This document shows positions 35,695 through 44,875 of a stretch of DNA of 64,000 bases, piece after piece (the stretch's first letter is position 1; each line of letters begins with the position of its first letter). The notes beneath the pieces are model-generated. The model was not told the DNA's origin, ran no database searches, and worked only from the letters and a program-made list of their open reading frames with translations. Position numbers and translations under genes: made by a program. Origin of the DNA: Syntrophomonas sp. (lineage in GTDB: Bacteria > Bacillota > Syntrophomonadia > Syntrophomonadales > Syntrophomonadaceae); the NCBI GenBank assembly GCA_016841245.1, contig JAENZN010000002.1, positions 182,344-246,343 on the forward strand, in the 5' to 3' direction.

Positions 35695-35708
35695 ATCCTA
35701 AAAACCTC

Positions 35709-36317
35709 CTAACGCTCTTGTCCTGGTTTTTTGTGTTTTGCCTGCCGTTCGGTCTGTATTTGCTTTAGCCGTTCCTTTGCCCAATCGGGCATATACTCGG
35801 GTTTAAGAACACCCAGGATGTCCTCCCGATTCCAGCGGGATTCCTTGCCGGAGTATAGATTAACGGTGTAGACCGCCCGGCCTCTGGAATTGGCATGGGT
35901 GCCAAAGCCGCCCGCGGCCAGCACAAGCTGTTTGTCGGCGGTACGATATTCGGGGCGCAGACACTCCGCGCGAATGACTACCACCTTATTTTCAATGCCT
36001 TCTCCGTAATCGTTTGGTGTGCAATGCTCCGTCGTGAAGGGCGAAAGCGGGACGGTGGTTTTGTCCCGTTCCGCTTTCACCGCTTCAAGCTGCGCCTTCA
36101 CGCGGCCGGTAAACTCGGTCATCATTTCCAGATAGTCCGTGCTTCCCGCCGCATTAAAATAGTGGTCGATACCCAACGGATTATCCCAGGTGCAGTCGCA
36201 GACGATATAGCGGCAGTCGCTTTTCTTTTCGTCCACCGCAAAGAGGACTTCTTTATCTCCAACATGGATGGCGTGTGTTATCTCATAGGTATCCACCATG
36301 CGTTTTTCTTCGCTCAT
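35709..36317 (-). CDS. Conserved ICE protein of unknown function, C-terminal GQER
   Basis: This 202-residue protein has IHVGDKEVLFAVDEKKSDCR near the N-terminus and a central conserved region (ENKVVVIRAECLRPEYRTAD, LAAGGFGTHANSRGRAVYTV, KESRWNREDILGVLKPEYMP) common in clostridial ICEs. GGFGTHxxxRGRAVYxxxL is a recognisable signature but has no assigned activity. The tail is AKHKKPGQER. The frame opens at 36443, but GGGAGGAG sits 8 nt before the ATG at 36317. Confidence 0.65.
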   Translation of the reverse strand: MSEEKRMVDTYEITHAIHVGDKEVLFAVDEKKSDCRYIVCDCTWDNPLGIDHYFNAAGSTDYLEMMTEFTGRVKAQLEAVKAERDKTTVPLSPFTTEHCTPNDYGEGIENKVVVIRAECLRPEYRTADKQLVLAAGGFGTHANSRGRAVYTVNLYSGKESRWNREDILGVLKPEYMPDWAKERLKQIQTERQAKHKKPGQER

Positions 36318-36385
36318 GCTGTTCTCCTCCCATCTATGGGCCGCAAAAAGAGACGGTGTTGCCGTCCTTTTTTGCCGCCGCGCCG

Positions 36386-36475
36386 TTATTTCTTTTTCCG
36401 CTTGAGGTGCAGGTACGTCGTGCCGCCGATAATCACCAGGCAAAGCACCACGACTAAAATCGTTTTCAACTCCAC
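36386..36475 (-). CDS. 29-residue single-membrane-span protein
   Basis: VELKTILVVVLCLVIIGGTT followed by YLHLKRKKK: a start GTG, one hydrophobic helix and a basic tail. GGAGGT stands at normal distance before the GTG. It lies just downstream of the prepilin peptidase gene. It could be a tiny pilus-associated or ICE membrane protein. It has no named family. Confidence 0.5.
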   Translation of the reverse strand: MELKTILVVVLCLVIIGGTTYLHLKRKKK

Positions 36476-36497
36476 AAGAAACACCTCCGTATACTAA

Positions 36498-36908
36498 TCA
36501 GCCGGTCAGTCCATATGTAAAAAGAACACCGGCGTAAATAAAAAAGCCTATGCACAAAAAGACGGCCAGCGGTACGCTCCTTTGCCGGGTTGCCTTTGCA
36601 TAGATACAGGCGGGGGGCAAAGCGAAAAAGAGGATGGCCGCCAGCGCGTTCAGGCCAAAGCAAAACCCCATCGCCGCCGTCAGCTTTACATCACCTCCGC
36701 CCACGCCGCCGTATTTCATGGCAAGGAGCAACAGGCAGATACCCGGCAGCAGAAATCCCGCAATCCGCTGGGCCGGGGTCGGATACGGCAGAAGAAAAGC
36801 GGATACGCCGCCGATCAGGAGAATAGAAATCCATGTCCAGTCGGGGATGATCCGCTTTTTCCAATCCATAAGGGCCGCCCACAGGAGAGGGATAAAACAA
36901 AGCAGCAT
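36498..36908 (-). CDS. tadV: Prepilin peptidase (A24, TadV/CpaA-like)
   Basis: A 136-residue, strongly hydrophobic protein with the aspartic protease signature of type IV prepilin peptidases: an N-terminal ALMDWKKRIIPDW Asp and GGVGGGDVKLTAA (GxGD). The short size fits the TadV class without the methyltransferase half. It would cleave the Flp-like pilins and TadE-like pseudopilins encoded upstream. The ATG at 36908 follows the stop of the CARDB gene by 1 nt. Confidence 0.88.
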   Translation of the reverse strand: MLLCFIPLLWAALMDWKKRIIPDWTWISILLIGGVSAFLLPYPTPAQRIAGFLLPGICLLLLAMKYGGVGGGDVKLTAAMGFCFGLNALAAILFFALPPACIYAKATRQRSVPLAVFLCIGFFIYAGVLFTYGLTG

Positions 36909-36909
36909 A

Positions 36910-39900
36910 TCAATTTCCCGTGGTGACATCATCGTCGTACATGCTGTCCACCACATAGATTTTCAGCTCCCCTCCGGTAGTCCAGCGGGATAAGGTCCCG
37001 CCCGGCGTATGAACATCGGTGACTAGAAGCTGTACGATGTAATCCCTGAAATCCGGGAACCATACCGGGATGTACTGCTTCCTATAGCGGAAGGGAGAGG
37101 AGGTATTCTCCCGGAAAACAAATTGCCCGCCTTCCTTTACCAAGGGGATGGCGGTTTCATAGCGGTGTTCGGGCAAATAGACCTCCGCTGTCTGCGGGGC
37201 GATAATCAGCTCCGGCCTGTCGTAGTTGGTATCCACCGTGGCCGTGACGCGGATGGCATAGCCATAGCCCGATTTGAGATAGCCTTTGGCTTTGGTGTCA
37301 TAGTCCAGCGTGGCATTTACCCGTAATTCGGCGTAAAACTGCCGCCATACAAACTGACCATTTTCATACCGTTGCTCCCACCATGTCACCCTGGGCTGTT
37401 CATTTCTTTGGGGCGGGTCGGGCAGCGCCCGGCTTTCCTGCGGTTCCTCATAGGTTACGTTTTTAATGACGGCCTGTTGGGTATAGGTGTTGTTGGCGGT
37501 GGAGGTTTCATTATCCAAAATCTCATCGGGGTTGATGGTGGCAATCAGGGTGATGTTTTTATCTGTCTGGACGCTCGGAGTATCCCATCTGACTGATACG
37601 ACATTCCAGGTGTCTTTTTCCATCACTACCGTGTTGATGCGCTTTGAAAAGGCTAGTTCCGGGATTTGAAACAGCACGGTGACGTTTTGCCCCGGCGTAA
37701 AGTCGAGGCTTCCACGGTTGGAAACCTTGACGGTGGTAATGACCGATTGATTTTCTTTGTATCGGTCGGGGGTGATGCGCTGCACGTCCAGGTCATAGGG
37801 GCGCTCCAACACCGCGATCTCCGCCGCTGCCTGGTTGTTGCCCATGTTGGTATCCGTGTAATCCACAGGCGGCGATACTCGTGCCGAAAGCCGGATGGTT
37901 GAGTCTTTTTCGCCTGCCGTGCCGATGATAAGGAAGGATTTCTTTTCATAGGCTTTGAAATTGGCCGTGGCGGGCACGGCAGGAACCGCCTGGCCGTCGA
38001 TGGCGACATTCAGGCCCACATCAGTCAATGCCTTGCCGGTGGAATTGGCAAAGTATGCGGTAAAGCTGTATTCCTCCAGTTGGTAAGCCGTGGGCGGAGA
38101 CGACAGGTTCACCCATACGTCGCACGACAGATTATCCGGGTTATCAGGATTATTCGGATTGTCCGGGTTGTCGGGATTTCCGGGGTTCGGCGGATTATCC
38201 GGGTTATCCGGGCTGTCAGCGGGTCTTTCCACGACCGTGATGCTTGAAATGGCGGTGTTGTTGATTGGATTTTCATCTGTCAATCCATTCGGTGCTGTGA
38301 TATTGGCCCACAGACGGTATATCTCGCCCGCATTCCCAGCCGTACCCGTGACGGTAAAGGATTTGGTTTCCTGCGGCTTGAAGTCAGCCGTCTTCGGAAT
38401 TTGCGACAGCGTATTTTCATTGCTTTTCCCCTTCAAGGGTACAGCTTTCAGGTCCATATCGGAATGATTGGCAAAGCTCACGGTAAAGCTGTAAGCCTCA
38501 TGCTCGTAAACCGTGGGCGGGGCCAGGATGCTTGCCGACAGGTCGCAGGATTCCTTTAGGCCGGGTGGTTCGTCCGGGGGATTGCCGGGGTTGCTGGGAT
38601 TGTCCGGGTTATCCGGCTGGTCGGGCTGGTCGCCGGGCTCGGGCGTTGCTTCGGGCGCAGGGTCAACGATTTTGATCACCGCCGTAGCGGTATTGTTGTT
38701 GAGATTGCCGTCATGGAAGCCCTCCGGCACGCCGATGTTGGCCCACAAATGGATTTCATCGGCGGCGGTGTTGGCGGTTCGTTTGACAACATAGGTTTGG
38801 CTTGTATTGGGCTGGAAGTCCCGCACAGCAGGAATTTCCTCTATCAAAACGCCGTCCGTCGCACCTTTAAGGGGCACGTCGTAGGCGGGACTCTTTCCGC
38901 TGTTCATGTAAATGACGGTGAAAGAATAATCGTCGCCCCGGTTCACCGTGGCCGGGGCGCGGATGGCAACCGACAGGTCGTTCCCGTCACATGCTTTGAA
39001 CTTAAAATAGAAGTCGGCGGCGGGAATCTGATAATGGATTTTCTGCGTGATTTCGGTCTGGGTTGCGCTTTCCCCATCGGTGTATTCCGCAGTTTCCGGC
39101 GTATAGTCCCATTCGAGGCCGCAATAAATGAAGTTGCGGGACAGCGGAATATCGTCTTTGGCAAAGGTGACGGAGGTGGTCTGATAGGGATAGAGCAATT
39201 CCGGTATTCCCTTGTCCTGGGCGGTAAGCCTGCCGTAAACCTCCCGCTTGCTTTCGTCGCACCAGGTTGCGTCCACATCGATTTTAACGGGAGCCTGATA
39301 GGTTATTTCCGCGTTACGCATGGTTTCAAAGGCAATCAGGGTTTGGGGCGTCCAGCTGAAACGGGCGGTCAGCGGTTCAAAATCCGTGCCCGTGTCATAG
39401 GTTCCGTAGATTTCACCCGTTGAAATATTGTGGATTTCCACCACTAGGCTTCCTTTCAGCGTGTAGGTGCCGCCGTCGTGTTTGCCGATCCAACCGGCGA
39501 TCCGCTCCCGTTCATGGTCGGCCACGGTATTGGCGTTTATGAGGTCAACACGCTGCGGCTCCGGGAAGGATTTCAGCAGCGTTTCGCCTTGGTAAATTTC
39601 CTTGACGTTCATGCCGATGGTACGGTATCGGGTGTCATAAGTAGCCCGAACTTGAAACACCACATTGGCCGTAACGACAAGAACGGCCCCCTGATCCGTT
39701 TGGGCGGTAACGGTGTAGGGGCCGCAAGCCTCCTTATTTTCAATCGTCAGCGTATGGTTTGGGGTTATCGCTTGGCTTTGGCCGCCGTACTCCAGCCGGA
39801 CCTCGATGAGCGCGCCAGTTTTGGCCGTGGCATTTATAGAAATTTGTGCCGGGAACTGCTCCACGGCAACCACTCCGCTTTCACTGGCAAGGCTGTCTAT

Positions 39901-40014
39901 GGGAGAAGCGACATTGATTGCAATGTCGCTCTCTGACAAAGCAAAGGCTTGGGCCGACAGCAACAGGCAGCACACCATCACAAGCGGGATGGCAAAGATG
40001 AGCTTTTTTATCAT
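36910..40014 (-). CDS. Exported CARDB-repeat protein of the Tad locus
   Basis: The 1034-residue protein has a signal peptide (KKLIFAIPLVMVCCLLLSAQ-AFA). At least four CARDB-like Ig folds follow the first ~340 residues, each with the pattern APxTVxxxxxYSFTVxFxN...NNTA. Two Asn-Pro-Asp linkers (about 459-485 and 600-628) join the repeats. No LPxTG or C-terminal membrane anchor is visible. Inside a Tad operon it could be a pilus-tip or surface adhesin, or an assembly partner outside the membrane. The start shares 4 bp with the TadE-like gene (ATGA). Confidence 0.75.
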   Translation of the reverse strand: MIKKLIFAIPLVMVCCLLLSAQAFALSESDIAINVASPIDSLASESGVVAVEQFPAQISINATAKTGALIEVRLEYGGQSQAITPNHTLTIENKEACGPYTVTAQTDQGAVLVVTANVVFQVRATYDTRYRTIGMNVKEIYQGETLLKSFPEPQRVDLINANTVADHERERIAGWIGKHDGGTYTLKGSLVVEIHNISTGEIYGTYDTGTDFEPLTARFSWTPQTLIAFETMRNAEITYQAPVKIDVDATWCDESKREVYGRLTAQDKGIPELLYPYQTTSVTFAKDDIPLSRNFIYCGLEWDYTPETAEYTDGESATQTEITQKIHYQIPAADFYFKFKACDGNDLSVAIRAPATVNRGDDYSFTVIYMNSGKSPAYDVPLKGATDGVLIEEIPAVRDFQPNTSQTYVVKRTANTAADEIHLWANIGVPEGFHDGNLNNNTATAVIKIVDPAPEATPEPGDQPDQPDNPDNPSNPGNPPDEPPGLKESCDLSASILAPPTVYEHEAYSFTVSFANHSDMDLKAVPLKGKSNENTLSQIPKTADFKPQETKSFTVTGTAGNAGEIYRLWANITAPNGLTDENPINNTAISSITVVERPADSPDNPDNPPNPGNPDNPDNPNNPDNPDNLSCDVWVNLSSPPTAYQLEEYSFTAYFANSTGKALTDVGLNVAIDGQAVPAVPATANFKAYEKKSFLIIGTAGEKDSTIRLSARVSPPVDYTDTNMGNNQAAAEIAVLERPYDLDVQRITPDRYKENQSVITTVKVSNRGSLDFTPGQNVTVLFQIPELAFSKRINTVVMEKDTWNVVSVRWDTPSVQTDKNITLIATINPDEILDNETSTANNTYTQQAVIKNVTYEEPQESRALPDPPQRNEQPRVTWWEQRYENGQFVWRQFYAELRVNATLDYDTKAKGYLKSGYGYAIRVTATVDTNYDRPELIIAPQTAEVYLPEHRYETAIPLVKEGGQFVFRENTSSPFRYRKQYIPVWFPDFRDYIVQLLVTDVHTPGGTLSRWTTGGELKIYVVDSMYDDDVTTGN
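38131..38215. repeat. 9-bp tandem repeats encoding Asn-Pro-Asp linker (2)
   Basis: Degenerate copies of GGRTTRTCC in tandem encode the PDN/PGN repeat linker between CARDB domains. Such tracts can change copy number by slippage in steps of three residues, keeping the frame. Confidence 0.7.
38558..38638. repeat. 9-bp tandem repeats encoding Asn-Pro-Asp linker (1)
   Basis: Second tract of degenerate 9-bp repeats, encoding QPDNPDNPSNPGN-type residues between the first and second CARDB repeats. Confidence 0.65.
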
Positions 40015-40496
40015 GGGTAACCTCCTTCCTCAATGCGGACATTAACGCTGGATATGCTGAAGGGAAGCCTGACCTCGCCGGTCAGAAAGGAAAAAACGCT
40101 GCGGGTCTTCAGCGTCCCGTTCAGCGTCAGCCGGGGTGGGTCGGCGGTCGCGTCGATGCGCTCGATTTCAAGCTGATAGACCCACTGATTGTCGGCATAT
40201 TTGTTCAGATCAGAGTCCAGCCCCATGCTTTCGTAAAAATAGGTATATAGGGTATCTTCCGCCAGAGTGCTGTCCATTCGTGAATAGCCGTCCCGACGAT
40301 ACTCGTCCAGCATGGCGTATTCCACGGATACGTTTACTCCGCGTTGGAGTACGTACTCCACTTGCTGGTAGAGACTTTCCATGCGGCTATATTCGATCAG
40401 GATTGCGGAAAGGGTCAGGATGAAAAAGACGAGGATCAGGATAAACACAAAAGCGTCGCCTTTTCGGTTGTTCATCATTCGTTTGAGATGGCCCAC
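40011..40496 (-). CDS. TadE-like pseudopilin (1)
   Basis: A 161-residue protein with a short basic N-terminus ending RKG-DAFVFILILVFFILTL, that is, a prepilin-like leader and a hydrophobic helix, then a soluble domain of about 110 residues. This is the TadE/TadF layout. Start GTG at 40496 is 6 nt after AAAGGAGG. It overlaps the CARDB gene by 4 bp and is preceded by a second TadE-like gene. Confidence 0.7.
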   Translation of the reverse strand: MGHLKRMMNNRKGDAFVFILILVFFILTLSAILIEYSRMESLYQQVEYVLQRGVNVSVEYAMLDEYRRDGYSRMDSTLAEDTLYTYFYESMGLDSDLNKYADNQWVYQLEIERIDATADPPRLTLNGTLKTRSVFSFLTGEVRLPFSISSVNVRIEEGGYP

Positions 40497-40519
40497 AGCT
40501 TTCCTCCTTTCCGGCGCTC

Positions 40520-41008
40520 TCATTCCGGGAGCTTCCAGTATTTCGCCGACATGCCGCTGATACTTACTTTCATAGGAATATGGATTTCAACGGGGGGCGC
40601 AAAGGATGGTTTGAAAATTGCAAAGGCGTGGCTATATTTCATCGTGACCGTAAAGGTATCCCGCAGTTGGATTTTTTGGTTTTGATTGTCGCAGTACTCC
40701 ACGTCCTCGATGATCATCTCCGGCGATAGGCCGGTTTGTTGCTTGAGCCGGTTAAACACATCATAGACGGGTTCGGCTATTTGCCCCTCCAGCTCAACCA
40801 CCCTTACAACGCGCCTGCACATGTGATTCAAATTCAAATAGGTAGTGAAAACGCCCAAAAAACTTATCACCGTGGCCATGAGCGTAATCACCACCAGCGT
40901 TTTTATGATCAAATCGAAATAGCTGCTGCCTTTTTTGTTTAAAAGCAGCTTTGGAAAAGGCCGGGGGAGATAAGCTCTCCCCCATATGCCCCGGTGCTTG
41001 CTGTTCAT
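40520..41008 (-). CDS. TadE-like pseudopilin (2)
   Basis: A 162-residue protein with a basic leader ending LNKKG-SSYFDLIIKTLVVIT, hydrophobic helix and soluble C-terminal domain. An acidic residue at position +5 after the Gly matches type IV pilin rules. The long upstream part of the open frame overlaps the pilin gene and is ignored because GGGAGGTG stands 9 nt before the ATG at 41008. It probably pairs with the neighbouring TadE-like protein. Confidence 0.65.
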   Translation of the reverse strand: MNSKHRGIWGRAYLPRPFPKLLLNKKGSSYFDLIIKTLVVITLMATVISFLGVFTTYLNLNHMCRRVVRVVELEGQIAEPVYDVFNRLKQQTGLSPEMIIEDVEYCDNQNQKIQLRDTFTVTMKYSHAFAIFKPSFAPPVEIHIPMKVSISGMSAKYWKLPE

Positions 41009-41055
41009 CGGTCTTGCACCTCCCGCGTCTGCGGATATGCCGTTGGCGGCTTTCA

Positions 41056-41265
41056 TCAGTTCAGTAGGTTGGTGATTTTTGCGACGATACTGTTCCAAAT
41101 TTGCGTGATAGAGCCTTGATAGAGCGTCATAAAGACAGCGCCCACGACCACGACGATAAGTACCACGATGAGCCAGCCGGTCATTTGGTCCCCCAAGGAA
41201 TTGCAAAGTATGGCCCTGGCTTTCAGGCCCATCATTCTGATCTTGTTTTTCAAAGTAGTCATCAT
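41056..41265 (-). CDS. Flp-like pilin (1)
   Basis: A 69-residue protein: basic N-terminus, Gly-Asp-Gln-Met-Thr-Gly, then a long Val/Ile helix (WLIVVLIVVVVGAVF) and a short tail (YQGSITQIWNSIVAKITNLL). Size and layout fit Flp-type major pilins, although the usual Glu at mature position 5 is absent. It is a clear paralogue of the next gene (about 70% identical over the last 45 residues). GGAGG is 8 nt before ATG 41265. Confidence 0.7.
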   Translation of the reverse strand: MMTTLKNKIRMMGLKARAILCNSLGDQMTGWLIVVLIVVVVGAVFMTLYQGSITQIWNSIVAKITNLLN

Positions 41266-41350
41266 AATCAATACCTCCGTTTGTTTTTTAGATTTGTTTA
41301 AAGGGAAAGGAGAAGCAGTGCTTCTCTGCGCCGTTGCCTTTTGGCTGCAA

Positions 41351-41548
41351 TTAGTTCAGTAAGCCGGTGATTTTGCTGACAATGCTGTTCCAGATGTCGG
41401 TGATAGAGCCTTGATATAGGGTCATAAATATTGCGCCTACCACTACGACAACCAGCACCACGATGAGCCAGCCGGTCATTTGGTCGCCGTCGCGCTTTGC
41501 CAGCACGTTTCCGGCTTTCACAAGAGCGGTTGACATCCTCTTTCTCAT
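41351..41548 (-). CDS. Flp-like pilin (2), paralogue of (1)
   Basis: The product is 65 residues, with the same GDQMTGWLIVVLVVVVVGAI helix and YQGSITDIWNSIVSKITGLL tail as its neighbour but a different leader (RKRMSTALVKAGNVLAKRD). AAAGGAGG precedes the ATG. Tandem pilin duplication suggests a major/minor pair or antigenic redundancy. It lies directly downstream of tadC. Confidence 0.7.
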   Translation of the reverse strand: MRKRMSTALVKAGNVLAKRDGDQMTGWLIVVLVVVVVGAIFMTLYQGSITDIWNSIVSKITGLLN

Positions 41549-41656
41549 GGGATCTGTCCTCCTTTCTTCCGTAATGATGGGAGCTGCGTTTTTTGTCTTA
41601 CATGCTGCTACCTCCTGAAAATGGCTTATTTGAAAGGGTTTCCCCGTTTCAGCGCA

Positions 41657-42559
41657 CTAAAAGAGGCCCCCCATTGCTTTGGTCATGTGGGAGCCGATGA
41701 CATATAACAGAGTGGCCAAGGTCACGGCCACCAGAGGGATGGAAGCGATCTTGACCCTGCCGGGCAGTTTATTCAGTTTTGTCTTCAGGGTTTCCCTGGC
41801 TTTGATGTCCATGTCCCGGGCAAGGTAGGCCAGTGCCTCCCCTTGATGCTCGCCCCGGTGCAGGCCGATGAGGGCGTTAGTCAGGAAGGAAATATCCGTC
41901 AAACCAAGACGCGCGTTGAAGCTTCGCAGGGCGGTTTCAATGTCCTTCGCTTTCATCTCCATGACCAGAATGGAGATGTCGGAATAAAATACATCGCTGG
42001 CCACTCGCAAGTAATCTTCAAAAATCTGGATCAAATCCACCTGCACCACGGTTTGATTGCCGCCTCTGATGTCGTCCAGCTTATACAGGATAGAACGGAT
42101 GAAACCCGGCATTTCCATTTCAATGCGGTTCTTTTTCGCTTTTAATTGATCTTTGAGATCGGAGGTGAAATGAAAATACACGACCACCGCAAAAATGAGA
42201 ATAACAGGCGCGATGTTTGTTGCCCCGATTAACAAAAGCGGAATCAGCAGCGGCAGGGTGAATGCGGCGCAGATGAGCGCCCTAGCCTGATATTCCTTGG
42301 GTGTGAGGTCAAGCCCACCCCGCCGCAGCATGGACGCCATTCTTGCCTCCTGTACAGGGTCAAGCCGGATCAGCCAGGAAACCGGCCTGACCAGGGGCAT
42401 GACAAAGCGATCTATTAGCCGTTTGCCTGGTTTCTCTTTTTCGGTTTGCAGGTTTTTGAGATTTTTCTTCATGCTTGCTTGGGGGATTTTAAGCAGTTCT
42501 TTACAAATTAAAAATCCCGCTAAGGTTAGCAGGATAAACACAATGACTTGATAAAACAA
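41657..42559 (-). CDS. tadC: TadC-like inner-membrane platform protein
   Basis: The 300-residue protein has an N-terminal helix (FYQVIVFILLTLAGFLI), two central helices (ALICAAFTLPLLIPLLLIGA; IAPVILIFAVVVYF) and a C-terminal one (IASIPLVAVTLATLLYVIG). A GspF/T2SSF-type cytoplasmic domain (ETALRSFNARLGLTDISFLT, GLHRGEHQGEALAYLARDMD) lies between them. TadB and TadC form the pilus assembly platform. Start is TTG after AAAGGAGG. Confidence 0.85.
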   Translation of the reverse strand: MFYQVIVFILLTLAGFLICKELLKIPQASMKKNLKNLQTEKEKPGKRLIDRFVMPLVRPVSWLIRLDPVQEARMASMLRRGGLDLTPKEYQARALICAAFTLPLLIPLLLIGATNIAPVILIFAVVVYFHFTSDLKDQLKAKKNRIEMEMPGFIRSILYKLDDIRGGNQTVVQVDLIQIFEDYLRVASDVFYSDISILVMEMKAKDIETALRSFNARLGLTDISFLTNALIGLHRGEHQGEALAYLARDMDIKARETLKTKLNKLPGRVKIASIPLVAVTLATLLYVIGSHMTKAMGGLF

Positions 42560-42575
42560 CAGTGAACCTCCTTTG

Positions 42576-43490
42576 TTATCTGTTGGACGGCTTTGTCGCC
42601 TTCATGACATAAAAGGCCGTAGCCAGGGCGGTCAGCAGCATGAGGACAACCAGCAGCTTGCCGATGGCGGTTGTGGTCAGGATGAAAAACCACTCGGCGT
42701 TGGAAAAGCGCATCATGGGGATGACGGAGAACATCAGGCCCGCCGTCAACAAATAGTCCCGCCAGACGCGCACCATCATGCCGTCGCTCTCCACTTGCAT
42801 GGATTTGGCGTCGTTCATGGCTTTGACCACCGGAAACAAGGCAAATTTCAGCCGCCGGTCTTGATGGCACAGGATGAGCATTTTGGTCCACTCCGCAAAG
42901 TACCGATTTTTGATCTTGGCGGCTAAACGGTACAACCCATGTTCTATGTTCGGATTAATGAACTTTATCTCAGAGACAAACTCGTCAAAAGGGGTGGGGG
43001 TTCTCAGGTAAAGCGGAATGTAGCGGCTTTTTTCCTCTACGTAAAGCTCCATCGCTTTAACAATGTCGTCGCAGCCCGCGTAAGCGTTGGAAATCACAGA
43101 CATCGTGTTTTCCAGTCCCTCGATTTCCTCCCGCGCCGCCGCCGCGCTTTGAATGGTCAAGTAGATGTACGGAGCGGGAAGCACGCACACCGCCGTCACC
43201 GCCGCCAGGTCGATGCTGCCAAACAACAGCATTCCGGCCAAAAAACCACCTGCCGCCGAAGCGAACATCATTATCAGGAATTTCTTTCGCGTACAGCGGG
43301 TCTGCCGGAACAAGGTCGCAAGCCGGATGGCGATCCGCTCGGCGGTTTTCAGTTTTGCGCCTGCCAGATAGAGGCGGCGTTTTTTCAGCGGGTTCAGCTC
43401 CACAGCAAAGGGATTAAGCCCCAACCAGAGGAACAGGGCAAGGCTTACAAGTACAAAAATAAGCATAAGGGATAGATGAATCAGGTTCAT
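42576..43490 (-). CDS. tadB: TadB-like inner-membrane platform protein
   Basis: A 304-residue GspF-like membrane protein: N-terminal helix (LSLMLIFVLVSLALFLWLGL), middle helices (FLIMMFASAAGGFLAGMLLF; LAAVTAVCVLPAPYIYLTI), a cytoplasmic domain and C-terminal helices (WFFILTTTAIGKLLVVLMLL). It precedes tadC by 16 bp and overlaps tadA by 4 bp, the usual order tadA-B-C. Confidence 0.85.
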   Translation of the reverse strand: MNLIHLSLMLIFVLVSLALFLWLGLNPFAVELNPLKKRRLYLAGAKLKTAERIAIRLATLFRQTRCTRKKFLIMMFASAAGGFLAGMLLFGSIDLAAVTAVCVLPAPYIYLTIQSAAAAREEIEGLENTMSVISNAYAGCDDIVKAMELYVEEKSRYIPLYLRTPTPFDEFVSEIKFINPNIEHGLYRLAAKIKNRYFAEWTKMLILCHQDRRLKFALFPVVKAMNDAKSMQVESDGMMVRVWRDYLLTAGLMFSVIPMMRFSNAEWFFILTTTAIGKLLVVLMLLTALATAFYVMKATKPSNR

Positions 43491-44875
43491 GCGGGGCCTC
43501 CTTCGGCGAAGCGGCGGATTTCCTTTTGCGGGACGCCGCCTACCAGCAGCTTTTCGGCCAGAGCCGGGGATATGTTCCCCAAATGCTGGTGGTTTCCAAC
43601 AACCTTTATAATCCTCCCGGCCTTATCCCGTTCATAGTGATCCACCACATATTTGAAAAGGGTTGTGCCGGTGACTTCGCCGTTTTGTACTCCGGTGGCT
43701 TCAAAAATCTCCATGTATTTACGGGATTTGTCTGGGAGTTGTCTTTTGAAAATCATGATCGGAAACGCTTCGACAATATTTCGCAGCAATCGTTCCTCCG
43801 ACAGGGAGGTCCCGGCTTCCAAGCACATCGTTAAAATCCTGTCGTAAGCGGATAGGGCGCTGTTGGCATGAAGGGTGCTGACGATGGTGTGCCCCGTCCG
43901 TCCAGCCTCCTGCACGGTCAACGCCTCCGCGCCGCGCATTTCCGCCGGAACAAGTATTTCCGGGTGCAGCCTTAACGACAGCTTCAGTAGATCCAGCATG
44001 GTAATCTCGTTCGGCGCTTCCTTAGTCAAAAGGTGAATCACATCATTGAGCATGATACCGTTTTCGTCAAACTGCGCCAGTGATAATTCCCGCGTGTCCT
44101 CAATGGTGACGATGCGCTTCTCAGGAGCCACGGAGCTAAGGATGTAGCCCATATCCGCCGTTTTGCCGCTGCCGGTAGCGCCTGCAAGGGCTATCGAAAC
44201 GCCATTGTTGACACAGACAGTCAAAAAATCCAATTCCTCCGCCGTCGCCGTCCCCCAGCGAATCAAGTTCTGCCTGGTGATGAAAGATGGTTTTTGTTTA
44301 CGGATGGAGGTGATGGCTCCGGCACTCGTATCAACACATGGTTCAATGGCTCCCGACATGCGGACGCCCCGTGAAATATAGCTGTCCCCGACAGGCTTGG
44401 AACCGTCGAGGATGACGTTCCCAAAACGGCTCATCTTGCGGACGATGTTGGCGCAAGCCTCCGGGTTGCCGAAGGTTTCCGCCAGCCGTACCTTTTTATC
44501 TTTGTACAGTACCCAAACGCCGTTGAAGCCGTTGACGTTGATCTCCTCAGTATCGGGGTCCTGCAAATAGGGGGATAACAGCCCCATGCCGGCCATGTCG
44601 TAGTACACCGCGTCCACCAGCTCGGAAATGTTCCGCAGGTCTTTGGACACCAACTGCTCTTGATTTAGATAGCGCATAATCAAGTCTTTGAGTTTTGCTT
44701 CAGCCTCTTGGGAATACAGGACCTGGGCCAGCTCCGTGGAATGGTTTTGGGCTATGATCCGCTGCAACCTGTCTAAAATCTCACCGTAGTCCCGCGCTTC
44801 CAGGTTGCTTTCCGCAGTGGCGGAGCGCCTTTTGTTGGCGCGGTAGATTAGATCATGGATGGAAAATCTGTTCAT
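43487..44875 (-). CDS. tadA: TadA/CpaF-type pilus assembly ATPase
   Basis: The 462-residue secretion ATPase carries Walker A AGATGSGKT near residue 235, an Asp box EDTREL, a degenerate Walker B near LVPAEMRGAEAL and a His box TGHTIVSTLHANSAL. This is the CpaF/TadA subgroup, here with the acidic region EINVNGFNGVW. It drives extension of the Flp pilus. It overlaps the TadZ-like gene by 4 bp upstream and tadB by 4 bp downstream. Confidence 0.93.
   Translation of the reverse strand: MNRFSIHDLIYRANKRRSATAESNLEARDYGEILDRLQRIIAQNHSTELAQVLYSQEAEAKLKDLIMRYLNQEQLVSKDLRNISELVDAVYYDMAGMGLLSPYLQDPDTEEINVNGFNGVWVLYKDKKVRLAETFGNPEACANIVRKMSRFGNVILDGSKPVGDSYISRGVRMSGAIEPCVDTSAGAITSIRKQKPSFITRQNLIRWGTATAEELDFLTVCVNNGVSIALAGATGSGKTADMGYILSSVAPEKRIVTIEDTRELSLAQFDENGIMLNDVIHLLTKEAPNEITMLDLLKLSLRLHPEILVPAEMRGAEALTVQEAGRTGHTIVSTLHANSALSAYDRILTMCLEAGTSLSEERLLRNIVEAFPIMIFKRQLPDKSRKYMEIFEATGVQNGEVTGTTLFKYVVDHYERDKAGRIIKVVGNHQHLGNISPALAEKLLVGGVPQKEIRRFAEGGPA

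Noticed and set aside
38131..38638. CRISPR-like repeats
   Set aside because: The repeats are 9-bp in-frame codon repeats encoding Asn-Pro-Asp linkers, with no spacers.
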